Of a stretch of DNA of 64,000 nucleotides, positions 1 through 12,399 are shown piece by piece (the stretch's first letter is position 1; each line of letters begins with the position of its first letter). The translations under genes and the position numbers were made by a program. The DNA is taken from positions 33,036,001 through 33,100,000 of the forward strand of contig NC_070614.1 of assembly GCF_027172205.1 (NCBI RefSeq), read 5' to 3'. A model generated the notes under the pieces. That model did not search any database and had not been told where the DNA came from. It saw nothing but the letters and a program-made list of their open reading frames with translations. The stretch comes from Podarcis raffonei (lineage: Eukaryota; Chordata; Lepidosauria; Squamata; Lacertidae).

Positions 1-608
1 CCTAGCCTCAGCATGACAGGAGGGGTTGCTTCTTCCTCTTGCATCCTGCTAGGTGCCAGGAAATGCATACAGGATTCTGTGAAGTGTGAAATAGACTTCC
101 CTGCATGGGAGGGGTGAGGCCAGTACATGTGCTTGCCTTGCTCTTTTCAAGCCCAGAATTAGGGAAGGAATGGAAAGGACTTGGGAGAGCTCTCTTGCGT
201 GGTCTATCTGCCTCAGCCAGCCCTCCACTTGCACTCTCCCTCTGATTTAATTGCAGCACGTACCACTATTGACCTGACCCTTGAGCTGGGGAAGCTGTGC
301 AGTTGGTTGCTGACTCTGGGCCTCCTGGCTCTGGAGTCCTGGAGTCTGTACCATGGACCTAGAAGGTGCAGGGCTTGTCAGTCCAAACACTGCACAGTCT
401 CATCAGGGTTGGCCTTAAGGCAATTGGAGCAATTTGCCCAAATAGGGCTCTGCAGGCAGCTCGTAAGGAGCCCCCAGCACCAGGGGGGCACTTCATGCAC
501 ATTATACAGTGACCCCTGAAAGTGATCAACCCCTACTATCAATCAATTGGGTTGGTCGATTTTACAATACACACTCAATGCCTATGCCAAAACCGGCTTA
601 CATCTGCA
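1..608. other. Unassigned intergenic sequence
   Basis: Left edge of the window. I recognise no gene or named repeat. Short open frames here have no family features. Confidence 0.4.
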
Positions 609-2398
609 ATCAATATAAGTCATGGCCTGATTTGATCCCAATACTGGACACTTGAGTCTTCTTGCATGCCTGCCCCCTTCCCATGGCTCCACTGGAGCTG
701 GGCCCACAAATGTTCTTCAGTCCTGGCATACTGACTTCTCCAGTTACTCTACTCTCTGTAGTCATGCGAGGAGGAAACAGAGTGAGCAAAAAGTGGAGGC
801 AAGGGCAAGGAAACAGCAGAGAAAGGACTATTGGGAGTGAAATTAATGTATAACAATAGAATAATAGTAATAATAAATACTGCTTTGTGTATATATGAGG
901 ACAATGAAATTATGCAGATATTTCAGAGAAAAGGTGCTTTTTCAGGAGAGATTTTCAATCAAAGAAGAAATAGCAAGGTGAAACAAGAAGAAATAACAAG
1001 GTGAGATACCAACTTTGGGATAAACAAGGAGCACAAGTTGAGTAACTGTTTAACTGGTTCAACAACAACTAATAACATTGCTGTCTACTCAGTGTGTATG
1101 TGTGGCAATTCCTTCTAGTTCCAACCTGGCTCCAACAGAGAAGCAGTTGGGACACAGATATGTAGCTAACGTAACATATAGATTGGCCTTATGTCACTGC
1201 TCAGCTCATAATTGACACAGGTCTTGTGGTATGTTGAGGGAGAACATCCATTCTGAACCGTAGGCCCAACCGAGGGCATGTAGGAGTGGTTGGATGCAGA
1301 GATACTAAAGAAGGATGTCAAAAACAACAGAATGGCCACTTCTAGCACTTTATTAAGAATGTGTAGACTTAGAGCAAAGCAACCTGCCAATCTCCTAGGC
1401 TTTGCAGACATGGAACAGAGACCACAGCAAGGAGAGGGCTCGTCTCTGCCCAAGCAAATATGCACATATTCTTTATACACAAAACAGCATACCAGGCCCA
1501 GTCTCTTTCCCCTGTCCCACAACCACCAACATCCCTGGAGGGGAAAAGACACCATTTCAGTATAATTGCAGAATCCTTTTCCGCTTACACACCAACATGG
1601 AAGAAGGAGGGGAATCTGGTAGCCTTTTCCTTTCTTAAAGGAGCCACAATTGTTGCATGGTCCCCTGTCTGGTAACCTCCAAGACAGACACAGTAAAACA
1701 TGGTATGCGAACCCTCATTACATTCTAATATAATTTCCTCATTCAATGAGTGCATGTCCATATCTGGAAATGGAGTTGTATTTTAAGTTCTTGAAAGTTG
1801 TGTAAGGCATTTAAAATCAAAGGGATCAAAGTTTTGGTTTGGCAGCATTCAAAATGTCTCTTGGTGCATCTGCCTTTCTTGCTCTAAGGCCTACCCACTC
1901 TGTGCACCTGTTCAATTTCAGGGAGAACAATGGGGGCAGGTCTATCTTCAAACTGTCAGAACAACTTAAAATAAAAGCAATAATTTCTCCTCTCTCTTTT
2001 TCAGGAATCCTGCATAATTTACACATCCCCTTTTATTTCTATCTGATTAATCTGTGATATGTTCAATTGTCGTTTTGAGTGCTTGCAGCTCCATTTGGAT
2101 ATTTAAGCTGGTGTTAATCGCTTGGTTAAAAAACAATTAAACATTGGTAGAATTAAAACTATATATATAGAAATGATTGAAAACATAAAACAGTTATAAT
2201 AAAAGCAGCACTGCACCTGCCCTTTCATTACAAGCATTCAGTTTCCAAAAGCCCGTTGGAACAAGTGAGTCTTCACTTCCCAGTGGCAGGACAACAAGGT
2301 GGGAGCCAGTCTAACCTCTCTAGGAGCAAGTTCCCAAGGGCCTTCCCTGAATATCTCAGAAATACGGTCTTAAAATAAAAAGATGAACATACAGTCTT
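609..2398. repeat. 3' flank block shared with V2R-2 (copy 1)
   Basis: This stretch and exon 6 of V2R-1 match 11806-14866 and exon 6 of V2R-2 with only scattered single-base changes. It has no intact gene of its own. It holds a V2R exon 6 relic at 1689-1775. An LTR-like stretch at about 1200-1560 (minus strand, with TATAAA-like and AATAAA words, unnamed family) is a further tentative fossil. This copy lacks the Bov-B and L2-like insertions of copy 2 and so shows both empty sites, near 1195-1204 and 1565. Confidence 0.85.
1689..1775 (-). pseudogene. V2R exon 6 relic (extracellular loop 2 to TM5)
   Basis: About 87 bp on the minus strand translates as [20 protein letters not shown] then GSHTMFYC. 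This corresponds to the [20 protein letters not shown] region of the real exon 6. The similarity stops abruptly on both sides. It lies about 620 bp beyond the V2R-1 stop codon, in the block shared with V2R-2, so it is the remnant of an older receptor copy that predates the conversion or duplication. Confidence 0.75.
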
Positions 2399-5121
2399 TC
2401 ATTTTCTCCCTCTTATTAGCTGGTCCCTGTTGTTCAGTTCAGGCCTCAGCGCAATGATATAGCATTTTGGGAAAAAGATGCAACCCAGTAATCCAGCACT
2501 AGAAGACAGGATGGAGAAGATCTCCACAGCCACCATGTATTTTCCTTTGGTGCTCAGGTAAGTTGGAACAAAGGATAACCAAACAGTGCAAAACACCAAC
2601 ATGCTGAAAGTGATGAATTTGGCTTCGTTGAAACTGTCTGGTAACTTCCTAGCCAGGAAAGCAACAATGAAGCTGACAATGGCCAGGAAGCCCATATAGC
2701 CCAAGACACAGTAAAACATGGTAGCCGAACCCTCATTACATTCCAGGATGATTTCCCCATCCAATGACTGCATGTCCACATCTGGGAATGGAGGAGAAAC
2801 AAATAGCCAAACTGTGCAAATCCCAACTTGAATAGAGGAGCAGGAAAGGACAATTGAATTTGCTAGTCCTTTCCCAATCCATTTTCTCATCCTGGATCCT
2901 GGTTTGGTTGCCATGAATGCCAGAACCACAGTGATGGTTTTTGCTAAAACGCTGGAAAGGGCCACAGAAAACACAATGCCAAAAATTGTCTGTCGGAGAA
3001 GGCAGGTCACCATTCCAGGCTGTCCAATGAAAAGCAAAGAACAAAGGAAGCAAAGGAGGAGGGAGATGAGGAGGGTGTAAGTGAGGGTCTGATTGTTGGC
3101 TTTGACAATGGGAGTCTTGTTGTGCTTCCTAAAAGTCCCAAGTATTAAAATTGTGATCAAAGAGAAAGAAATAATCAAGATAGCTAAGATGATCCCTAAA
3201 GTTTCTTTGTAAGTGAGATAGTTTGGGACCCTTGGAATACACCCAGTTTGGTCCTTGTTGGGATACTGATCTTCAGGGCAATTGACACAGGTGTCCATGT
3301 CTGGGGGGGAAAGGAAGCAATGCTATAAGTATTTCAAGATTTATCAAACATTTATCAAAAAGAATTAAGTTTTCCACAGAATGAAATTACTTTTTTTTCA
3401 CATTTTGTAATTATTTGACGAACTCCAAGGTAGTCCATTAATTGCAAAGTGTGCATCATTTTGTTTAATCTTGTTCCACAATGGTCATGTGGATTGTGGT
3501 GAAGTGGCACTTTACATAGCTAAGAGTCTTCTCCCCCCCATGACCAGGTATTTCCTGATTACTATATCATTTTTAGCCATATCTTCAGAATGCAGCCTTT
3601 CACAAATGCCATTCTTTCTCAAATCTCTGCCTTTCTAATCTCATGTGGTCCAAACTGCATGGACAAAAGTTCTTGCTGTTTTCTGGCTACATGTGCACTT
3701 TGCAGAACATAGTGATGTCTGGCAGCTATAAGAGGCAAAAGCCATGGGATGGCTCCATGAGAGCACAGGTGAGAGAGCAAGTGTTTGTGTGAGAGGCAAA
3801 GAGCTTTTAAGGATAAGTACAATAGTGATGGATATACAAAGGTAAAGAAGGGCAAGGTAAGAGTGGAGGAAGGAAATCAAAGTGTGCATTTTAATTTTTT
3901 CATTTAGCTTGCAACATATACTTCTAATTTGTTGTTTTTTTTTTGTTTTAGTGTGATTTTTACTGCCATTTTTATTGTGTTTGCAATGTAGATAGCTTTT
4001 TTACTTTTTACTTTCTTGGGTTCCATGACAGCAGTCACGAAATTAAAAGACGCCTGCTTCTTGGGAGAAAAGCAACAAATCTAGACAGCATCTTAAAAAG
4101 CAGACACATCCCCTTGCCGACAATGGTCTGTATAGTTAAAGCTATGCTTTTCCCAGTAGTGATGTATGGAAGTGAGAACTGGACCATAAAGAAGGCTGAT
4201 CACCAAAGAATTTATGCTTTTGATTATGGTGCTGAAGGAGACTCTTGAGAGTCCCATGGACTGCAAGAAGATCAAACCTATCCATTCTGAAGGAAATCCA
4301 CCCTGAGTGCTCACTGGAAAAAGCAAATGCAGAAACTCCAGTGAAATATATAAGGCTTATGCTGGCAAGACGGGGCAATTCAGAGCCCAAAAACCTCAAC
4401 ACTGACGTCACATCCCAAGAAGGCATTGCCAGCCTTCACACACTGAGCAAGTTTAGGCCCTCCTGAAACTGAGGCTGCAATACTTTGGCCACCTCATGAG
4501 AAGAGAAGACTCCCTGGAAAAGACCCTGATGTTGGGAAAGATTGAGGGCACAAGGAGAAGGGGACAACAGAGGACGAGATGGTTGGACAGTGCACTTGAA
4601 GCTACCAACATGAGTTTGACCAAACTGCGGGAGGCAGTGGAAGACAGGAGTGCCTGGAGTGCTCAGGTCCATGGGGTCACGAAGAGTCGGACACGACTAA
4701 ACGACTCAATGACTCAACGACTAAACAACAACAACAACAACAACAACATATATACAGCTTAGACCTGTTAGGGAACTGCTTGCTGGTTCTACACTGAAAT
4801 AAGCATCTTGTATCCCTTTTTGATGCAGGGCCTAAACTTGCTGAGTGTGTGAAGGCTGGCAATGCCTTCTTGGGATGTGACGTCAGTGTTGAGGTTTTTG
4901 GGCTCTGAATTGCCCCCTCTTGCCAGCATAAGCCTTATATATTTCACTGGAGTTTCTGCATTTGCTTTTTCTTCCCTTCAAGTACATTGTTCCATCTGTA
5001 TGCTTATTGCACTTTCATAAGCCTTCTGTCTTTTGGACTTACTTCAGCTGTGCCTCTTTTCCTCAATACGGTGGCTGCTCTTCAAAGATGCTTTAACTTA
5101 TTGCAGCAATATCATTGGTGG

Positions 5122-5181
<60 letters not shown>

Positions 5182-8100
5182 CTGCCAATTGAATTGATGA
5201 GTGCATTAAGATCTGCTTGGAGGGTTGTGACTCTAGGTTATGTTGTTTTATGTTCTGTTCCCTGTGTATTTTATAAAATTTATTGATTACTTATAATGGC
5301 TTGGCTCTCCCAGAGAAGCGAGACTCTGGTAGTAATTATCTCAGGTTTATTGCTCAAACACATACCGGTAAATCACTCCGGAGCTCCTTCACTCCGTGTC
5401 TGACTCCAAGTTTGCAGCTGCCGAGTCTAAACTCTGCCCCTTCCTCTTCCTCCAATAGGGGAAAAAGCCCTTTCGCTTCCGCTCTTTTCCCCTCCTCTCA
5501 CTGACCTTTTTGCGCCTTCGAGTTTTTGGGCTGGCTATTCCCGGCCTCCCTCCCTCTGTTTCTGAGCTCAGACTGCTATTTTGTGTATCTCTGCTCTGGC
5601 TCCCCTTTCCTTGCTCACTATGCTCAGGGATCAGGTTACCATTGCTATCTGCTGCCTGCTCTCTGTTCCCTGAAGCCATGCCGCTAGGCTGTCCCTCCTC
5701 CCTCTCACATTCCAGCTCACATTCCAGTGTCCTTATCTCTCTTTGTCTGTTCTCATTCCCAGCCTCTGTCAGCTCTGGAAGAAAGCTGACATTACTCCTC
5801 CTACCCTTCTGGTGTGAGGTCTTTCCTTCCGGACACCGAGCACAATCATAGCAGCAAAATCTCTCTCCCTCCTTCTTCTTCCTGCTATAGCCAGGATAGC
5901 AGTTGTCATTGCATATAGAAACTGGCAGTGCCTGTAAAGAAAATGAAGGATTTTTAGCAAGACCAGTCATCTATTCTACACAATGGGGTGTATGAGACAG
6001 AGCTGGTTTGGCAAACAAAAATAATGACCTGATATTGGTCTCCAAGCACATTGTCCCCATGCACCAAAATTGTCAGTCTTTACACCAGCCAGAATTAAAA
6101 AGATCAGTGAATGGCGGAAAACTGCACTTCTTTTATCTCTCTCATTCAGTTTGTTCTGCATCAAGCCATGGATCTATAAAAGGTAGTTAGTCTCAAGTGC
6201 TGGATGATTGAGGGAGATTACAGTGTGCTTATAAGGTAGCCAAAATGTTGCCCTCTAGACATAACTATAACTGCTATCAGTGGTCAAGAATGATGGGACT
6301 TGTACATTGTAGTGGACTTCACATGGAAGTAAATGAAAAACTAATTCCTTATCTAATTTGTTCAGCTCCCATACATTTAATTGATTGGCTTGATTAATAA
6401 TAACAACAGTTCATCAGAAATGCATTGCTGCCCTCATGAAATATCAATCAAGATGATGAAGCATCTTTGAGATGAGGCCTTGTTCATGAAATAAAGATAT
6501 TCTGTGAGATTTTACAAGAATTAAAGCTCGACTGCAATAATATGTTTTCAAAAGATAAGTCTCACCTGATTAAAGCTTTGGTGCCAGACAATTTGGTCAT
6601 CATGAATGGTTAACTCTTTGCCTGGAGGAGCTTGAGGTTCTAGCCTTCCAACTTTTACTCTCATCACTGAGCCATTGGAAAACATCATCCAATTGGTAAC
6701 ATCAAAACTGGCCACCATTTCTCCATTTCCATCAAAGTGCACAATTTCTCTAGCACTATTATTGAATATGACCCTACTTAGAAAGTGATGGACCTAATTT
6801 GGAAGAGTATATTGACAAAGGGATAAATAATGATTCTAGGCCTCCCAAATATTCCAATTTTTAGCATTCTTAAAACTCTGTCTGGGTCTTCTTCTGTGTA
6901 TTAGTTCACTTTCTATTGCTTACTGTCATTCCTCTCTATTAGGCGACAAATGCTTGGCCCACTATGGGGAAAAAGTCATTAGTGACACTGCTTATCAAAA
7001 TGAATACCCTCATCCCCAAAGAGTCCCCTACTGCTGGAATTGTTTCATGCAAAGATAGAAGTGCCTTTATTTATGGATCATAAGCTAATCTGTTCTGTAG
7101 CCATTGTATTTAATTGTCAGTACCTGCCAGGGTTGTATATTCTGAACGGCTAATTTCCTTCCTTCTTCCATTGTTCTGTATTTAAAGCTGTGCATGTACA
7201 TGGCATGCAAAGCATGTGCCACAGCATAGACAGCATTGTAGACATTGTAGCTGTGGCCAGTCATGTCCATTTCAAACAGAATTCCAGGAATATTCTCCAT
7301 CTTCTCCTTTCCAGTGCAGATTTTATTTCCCCTTTCCTCCTCTTCATTAGACTTTAATGAGCAGCTGAATGCTTGTTCCCAGAAGTCCTGGATAAAACCA
7401 TCTCCTTTGGCCCAGGAAGGTCTTACTCCCTTAATGAACTTTTGAAATCCCAATGGCTGATTTGAATGAACGCTGAAGGATATGGAACCATGAAAGGTTT
7501 GTATATCCCAGATCTTTTGAATGGACAGTGATTCAAAATCCCAGTGGGATGTAACAATCCACACTTTGCCCAGAGGTGGCAGTGACAAGAAAGGTGCTAG
7601 AAATAGCAACATTCTCAAAACCTGAAAGGATGGAGGTTCTCCATATACAAAGAATACACTGACTTTTCTGTCCGCAACAATCTCATAGTTTTTCCGCTGT
7701 TGTATGAGCAATTCTATCAATTTATCCACATAATTACATTTTGGTATTCTTAGTATGAAGGCATAACATATGCCATTCTGGGAGAGCATTGGCACCATGG
7801 TCTGTAAAAACTGGTCCCCTTTGTCATCTGCCACAGCCAAAAGCCCAACCCATGTCCATCTGAAATGCTGAAGTAACCGCACAGCTCCCATGTATTGGTA
7901 GGCTTCATTGGGAACCATCTGGTACAAAAATGGAAATAGCATTTTGCCATGTTGTACTGCCAGAAATGATCCATAAGTGAGCTGAAATAAAACATATAAG
8001 ATTTTTTCACATAACAAAAAAGTGTGTCTTTGTATCCCAGAGCTGGAAATGGTCCTGTAGACAATCAAGTGCGAAATCTAGTATGATGCAGGCAATCAAG

Positions 8101-10858
8101 CATTTGACCACCCATGATTTATAGCTTTTCATCCCTCTGCTTGAAGAATTCCAGGAAGTACCGTTTGATAATTAGTTCTACATCTGAACTGGACTGACAT
8201 GTGCAGACACTCTTTCAAGGTATCTGAATTTTTTCTTTGAAGCTTGTGAATCCTCACAGCAACAGGAAAAGGAAGGGGGAGGACAAGGTGCTTTGTGCTT
8301 TCTTATGGTTTTCAAATGGCCTCCTTTTTTCTTGTCTTCTCCTGCATAATGAAAGAGATGTGTGTAGCCGCTGCTATGTTATTCTGTTTGTTATTTTGGA
8401 AAAGAGGGGGGAGGCTTTTGATTTATGCTCAAAAAGGAATTTAACAAGGTTTTACTATACCCCCCCCCTTGACTGAGGCTAAATGGACTTTATTTAAAAT
8501 TATTCATAGACTGGAGTAGGAGTGTTGATGCAGGAATGCAGTAGGGGGGAATGAACTGCTGCTGAACAGATGTGGTAAAGAGGCTGAATCTGAGAAAAAA
8601 AATCTTGCTTTTAGCTGTGTTCAGAGGAAGAACTCCAGAGCGGAATTTTAATGGCGGAGTTTGGATATGCACTCTGTGAGTTATTTATGGCTGCAGCTCA
8701 TACGCTAGTCTGTTAACAGAGGAAGGAATGGAATTTGACTTTGTACCATCCAAATAAGTGAACAAAGAAAGATAGTAATTAACTCTCCCAGCATACCAGC
8801 TCTGGAACAACAATGTCTATGAAGGACTACACATGTGAAATGGATTATTTATGTATAAGATGTAACGGAGGTGCTGTTTGTATGGTGAAAAACATGGCCA
8901 GCTGGACGAATGGTTTAATGGCAAGTGAAGGATGTCAACTGGACTCTATATAAAAAAATTATGCAGCTATGCAAGGGAATGATGATGATCATATGTTTGG
9001 AACAGGAGCAGGAAACCGGATTTTAAGAAATTGTATTAAATTAAATTTGGTTTGATTTGTAATAATTTGGAAAATGAATAAAAATAATTTTAAAAGAAAA
9101 AAGAAAACAAGAACGGTGAACACAGATAATATGTGCTTGCCTGATTTCCTTTCCTGACTGTGAATGAACATGTGAATTTCCATTTCCATGTGTGCTTGGA
9201 GTGGAATCCTCCAGCATCCCTGATCAAGATGGTGCAACACTTTTGTGGTATCTCTAGACCAAGAGCTTACCTGTGGAGTCTTGTGCATTGCTGAAATAAT
9301 GGCCATATTGACAGAGATTTCAGAGATAGATCCACCAATGAAAGCTATCAGCTTGTTCTGGTTATCACAACAGAAGTTGGGGACAAACCGTTGTTGTTTG
9401 GAAAGCAGGCTCAGGGTGGCTTTATAGGTCATTCTTGCACTGAAGTAGCTATTGAGGATATGGAACCCCAGAGAGACGTTTGATAAGATGCTGGGATTCT
9501 CATTGATCTCTTTGACAGCAAATGCTAAAGCCAGAATGTGCTGGTAGTTCTTAGGCAGCGAACTGTAAAAAGAGGTACAACCTGTTTAATAAAACAATAG
9601 CCAATGAGCCACAGAAATACATTTGAACACTTCATCATTATTCAACAGCAAACTTCTGATATTGAGATGTAACTCAATACTACAGAAGTTCAAAAGGCCA
9701 AGGAGATAATAGAATGAAGTTAGCAGAAAGTAAGCTATATGAAACATTTGAATGTTTTGGGGTCAACAAAACATTATAGTGTAATGAGGGAGGATTTTAT
9801 TCATGTTTGCTTGAATGTGAATAGAACCCCTCTCACAATCATGCACCATGTCACATTAATCAACAGGGGGACTGGGAAGGCATGATGTATGGAAGGACAT
9901 TGGGAGTGGGAATTGAATGTGTGCCTCTCCCTTGTCCACCCATTGAGCCTTGAACATGCCTGAAAGCCTCTATAACAACCATTTCAATCAATGAAGAAAT
10001 ATATTATACAATCAAGTCAGTTAGGTGTAAGCAACAAATAATGGATCCTTTAATTCCTGAAAGGCAGGGACACATAAGTGTAACTTAAATGCATCTGCCA
10101 TTTGCAAAGAGGAGACTATCAAACCTCCATAAACTAACTTGCATTTGAAAACCATACTTCAGTTATGTCAGGGTAGTGGAAAGTGCCTGAGAGACAATTA
10201 AGAAATTACTTTTCAGAAAACATAAACTCCCATGATTTTCCCTGTGCAGTTTTTAAAATATTAAGAACAAGTGGGGACAAGACTATTCCTGAAAACCTAT
10301 TTATCATACGCATACTCTCATTTAGGAGTCAGATTTGATTGATGGCCCCAATCCATGGTGCTTTAATATCCAAACACAAAGCCTAGATTGTCCCAGTGTA
10401 AGGTAGTTTCGATGAGTTGCATCATGAAGGAGAAGAAATAATGTCTTAATGATATGCACTCAGATATTGAGATCTGAACTATTGTTGAATGAGAGAGAGA
10501 TGGAGGTGTGTGTGGGAAGGTTGGGGAGGGGAGGGGAGGGAAGGGAAGGGAAGGGAAGGAGAGAGAAGGAACGAAGAAAGGAAGGAAGGAAATCTTACAT
10601 GGATTCCTCAATCAAGGCTTGTGCTGGCTGTTCCAAGAAGGAGAGGTTGTTATAAAGGAAGTAGACTTGAGAAACAATCCCACCAATGGCAAAATCTCCT
10701 GACTGGTAAAATTCATGAGGGATAGGATGAGGATCATTATATATGGAACAATTAATAGAATGAGTCTTGCATACAGTATGACATAGCATTAGAAGCAGCA
10801 ATGTTACCACCAATATGATTTTGTTGACAAAAAGTCCCCTCCAAACGTACGTTTCCAT
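2399..10858 (-). CDS. V2R-1: vomeronasal type-2 receptor, complete six-exon gene
   Basis: Class C GPCR of the V2R family, expected at the surface of vomeronasal neurons, binding peptides or amino-acid-like cues and signalling through Gao (family knowledge). Coding exons in gene order are 10599-10858, 9271-9562, 7124-7981, 6566-6793, 5805-5931 and 2399-3300, all with GT donors and AG acceptors in consistent phase, giving 888 residues. Residues 1-30 are a signal peptide (basic start, run [10 protein letters not shown]). Exons 1-4 form the Venus-flytrap domain. Exon 5 is cysteine-rich ([22 protein letters not shown]) and continues into CVNCPEDQY of exon 6. Seven hydrophobic helices follow from about residue 623, with the class C hallmarks [17 protein letters not shown] and FFPKCYII. 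The start ATG is the one aligned with the paralogs. Its exon 6 is almost identical to that of V2R-2, although exons 1-5 are diverged. Intron 5 holds a Bov-B LINE and an LTR-like fossil; intron 2 holds L1-like DNA. Confidence 0.92.
4005..4748 (+). mobile_element. Bov-B (RTE) LINE fragment with internal foreign segment
   Basis: The 3' part of a Bov-B LINE in V2R-1 intron 5. Decayed reverse-transcriptase C-terminal sequence is readable ([16 protein letters not shown], then [19 protein letters not shown] and [12 protein letters not shown]). It ends in the (AAC)n tail typical of the family. Compared with the copy at 12400-13320 it lacks about 20 bp early on. It also carries a 145-bp non-Bov-B segment at 4317-4461, an inverted copy of 4827-4971. 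Confidence 0.88.
4317..4461 (+). repeat. Inverted repeat arm 1 (inside Bov-B)
   Basis: This arm is the reverse complement of 4827-4971 with two mismatches over 145 bp. It interrupts the LINE between the CACTGGA and CTGAGG positions of the Bov-B coding region. Confidence 0.9.
4827..4971 (-). repeat. Inverted repeat arm 2 (downstream of Bov-B)
   Basis: The partner of 4317-4461, outside the LINE and separated from arm 1 by 365 bp. It is probably the source copy, since it continues smoothly into flanking non-LINE DNA. Confidence 0.9.
5123..5178. repeat. (AT)n microsatellite
   Basis: An uninterrupted AT dinucleotide run of about 55 bp in V2R-1 intron 5. Confidence 0.95.
5285..5800 (-). mobile_element. 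LTR-retroelement-like fossil in V2R-1 intron 5
   Basis: GC-richer sequence directly after the V2R-1 exon 5 donor, with an LTR-like end (AATAAA word and a short terminal inverted match). It reads open for part of its length on the minus strand, but matches no family I can name. It looks partial. Confidence 0.35.
8235..9112 (+). mobile_element. L1-like 3' end in V2R-1 intron 2
   Basis: The sequence ends in TTTGGAAAATGAATAAAAAT followed by an A-rich tail, the terminus typical of squamate L1 3' UTRs and similar to the end of the L1 at 23847. No ORF2 protein motif is visible in it, and the 5' limit is approximate. Confidence 0.45.
10512..10590. repeat. (GGGAA)n purine tract next to V2R-1 exon 1 donor
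   Basis: A pure purine tract (GGGGA, GGGAA and GGAA units) within intron 1, ending about 8 bp from the exon 1 donor at 10598. On the gene strand it is a long pyrimidine run. Confidence 0.92.
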
Positions 10859-11496
10859 CTACAGCACATATGAGGATATTACCAGTTTTGGTACAGGCTT
10901 CTTTGAATTGTGGTTTATTCTGCTGCTACACTTGGTTACCAAGTGGTCTTCTAGGGAATTTGGGTGCCAATCTTACATTTAAAAGTAGCTCCTTATCAAT
11001 CTGTGACCTTCAACAACAAATTCTTGTTATCTCCTCCCTGTATTCTTGAAGGGAAATCTTAAGAAGTATGCCTTTTCCTTTTCTTAAAAAATAGCCATGT
11101 GCTCCTTTTCATCTACAGGTATCTATTATCTTGTCTTAAAATGTAAGAAAAGAAGTGTAACCTTGAGGATTTTCAATCAGCTTGTCCAAAAGAATGTAAG
11201 GTACATTAGGGTAAGGCAGGAATGAATGCGTAAATCAATAACTAAACAATGTGGGCCTGTTTTTGACAATAAGAAATTGAGAAGTAGAAGATGAATAGAG
11301 CAATAAGAATGAGAACTGGGATACATATAAAGTAGGGTTTTTTGGGAGTGGAGAAGGGGCTTAAAATCATTACAGAAAAAGGTGATGGACACAAGGGCAA
11401 CATATAAAGAGCAAATTATCATAGAAAAAAATTGGCACCATCTTACCTATGCCTAGATTGTGTTCTTAACAAAATGTGTGATTTATAGCTGTCCTC

Positions 11497-11640
11497 AGAT
11501 GCTTATTGTTCATCTTGCTAATGGACTCTGGATGTCAATTGTATGAGAAGATGAAAAATGGTAATTATGATTATATCTTCCCCAGTGTGTTGTTGGTCTC
11601 TGCAGCTGCATCATGCAGAGCTGCTAGGAGTTTTCCCCAA
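11497..11640 (-). promoter_or_regulatory. Conserved upstream block of V2R-1
   Basis: Non-coding sequence about 640 bp upstream of the V2R-1 ATG that resembles blocks upstream of V2R-2, -3, -4 and -5. Shared words on the plus strand include GATGCTTATTGTTCATCTTG, CTAATGGACTC, TTCCCCAGTGTG and GCATCATG. Conservation among paralogs whose introns are scrambled suggests a promoter or enhancer, but no transcription start is identified. Confidence 0.45.
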
Positions 11641-12399
11641 ATCATAGAACAATTATTTTCTTGTTAGAAGGATAATAATTGTTGGTGGAAATTTGCCATG
11701 TGACTGCAAGTTAACATTGCCTGTGGCTATATTTAAATTTGCTGTCAGGTTTCTTTTTAGTATGTTTTTCTCCTGTTGTACAACTTTTTATCAATATAAT
11801 TTTAATCAATATAAGTCATGGCCTGATTGATCCCAATACTGGACACTTGAGTCTTCTTGCATGCCTGCCCCCTTCCCATGGCTCCACTGGAGCTGGGCCC
11901 ACAAATGTTCTTCAGTCCTGGCATACTGACTTCTCCAGTTACTCTACTCTCTGTAGTCATGCGAGGAGGAAACAGAGTGAGCAAAAAGTGGAGGCAAGGG
12001 CAAGGAAACAGCAGAGAAAGGACTATTGGGAGTGAAATTAATGTATAACAATAGAATAATAGTAATAATAAATACTGCTTTGTGTATATATGATGACAAT
12101 GAAATTATGCAGATATTTCAGAGAAAAGGTGCTTTTTCAGGAGGGATTTTCAATCAAAGAAGAAATAGCAAGGTGAAACAAGAAGAAATAACAAGGTGAG
12201 ATACCAACTTTGGGATAAACAAGGAGCACAAGTTGAGTAACTGTTTAACTGGTTCAACAACAACTAATAACATTGCTGTCTACTCAGTGTGTATGTGTGG
12301 CAATTCCTTCTAGTTCCAACCTGGCTCCAACAGAGAAGCAGTTGGGACACAGATATGTAGCTAACGTAACATATAGATTGGCCATATGTCACTGCTCAG

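Noticed and set aside
652-853. Small open frames repeated identically near 652-853 and 11857-12048.
   Set aside because: They recur only because the whole 3' flank block is shared. There is no signal, domain or splice context.
2554-3053. Other-frame open frames over exon 6, repeated in every V2R copy.
   Set aside because: They are shadows of the conserved seven-helix coding sequence.
5389-5970. A 193-codon minus-strand open frame that begins with V2R-1 exon 5 and continues into 5389-5804.
   Set aside because: The exon 5 donor (AGAAGG|GTAGGA) is intact and placed as in all paralogs. The continuation has no receptor similarity and lies in an LTR-like fossil.
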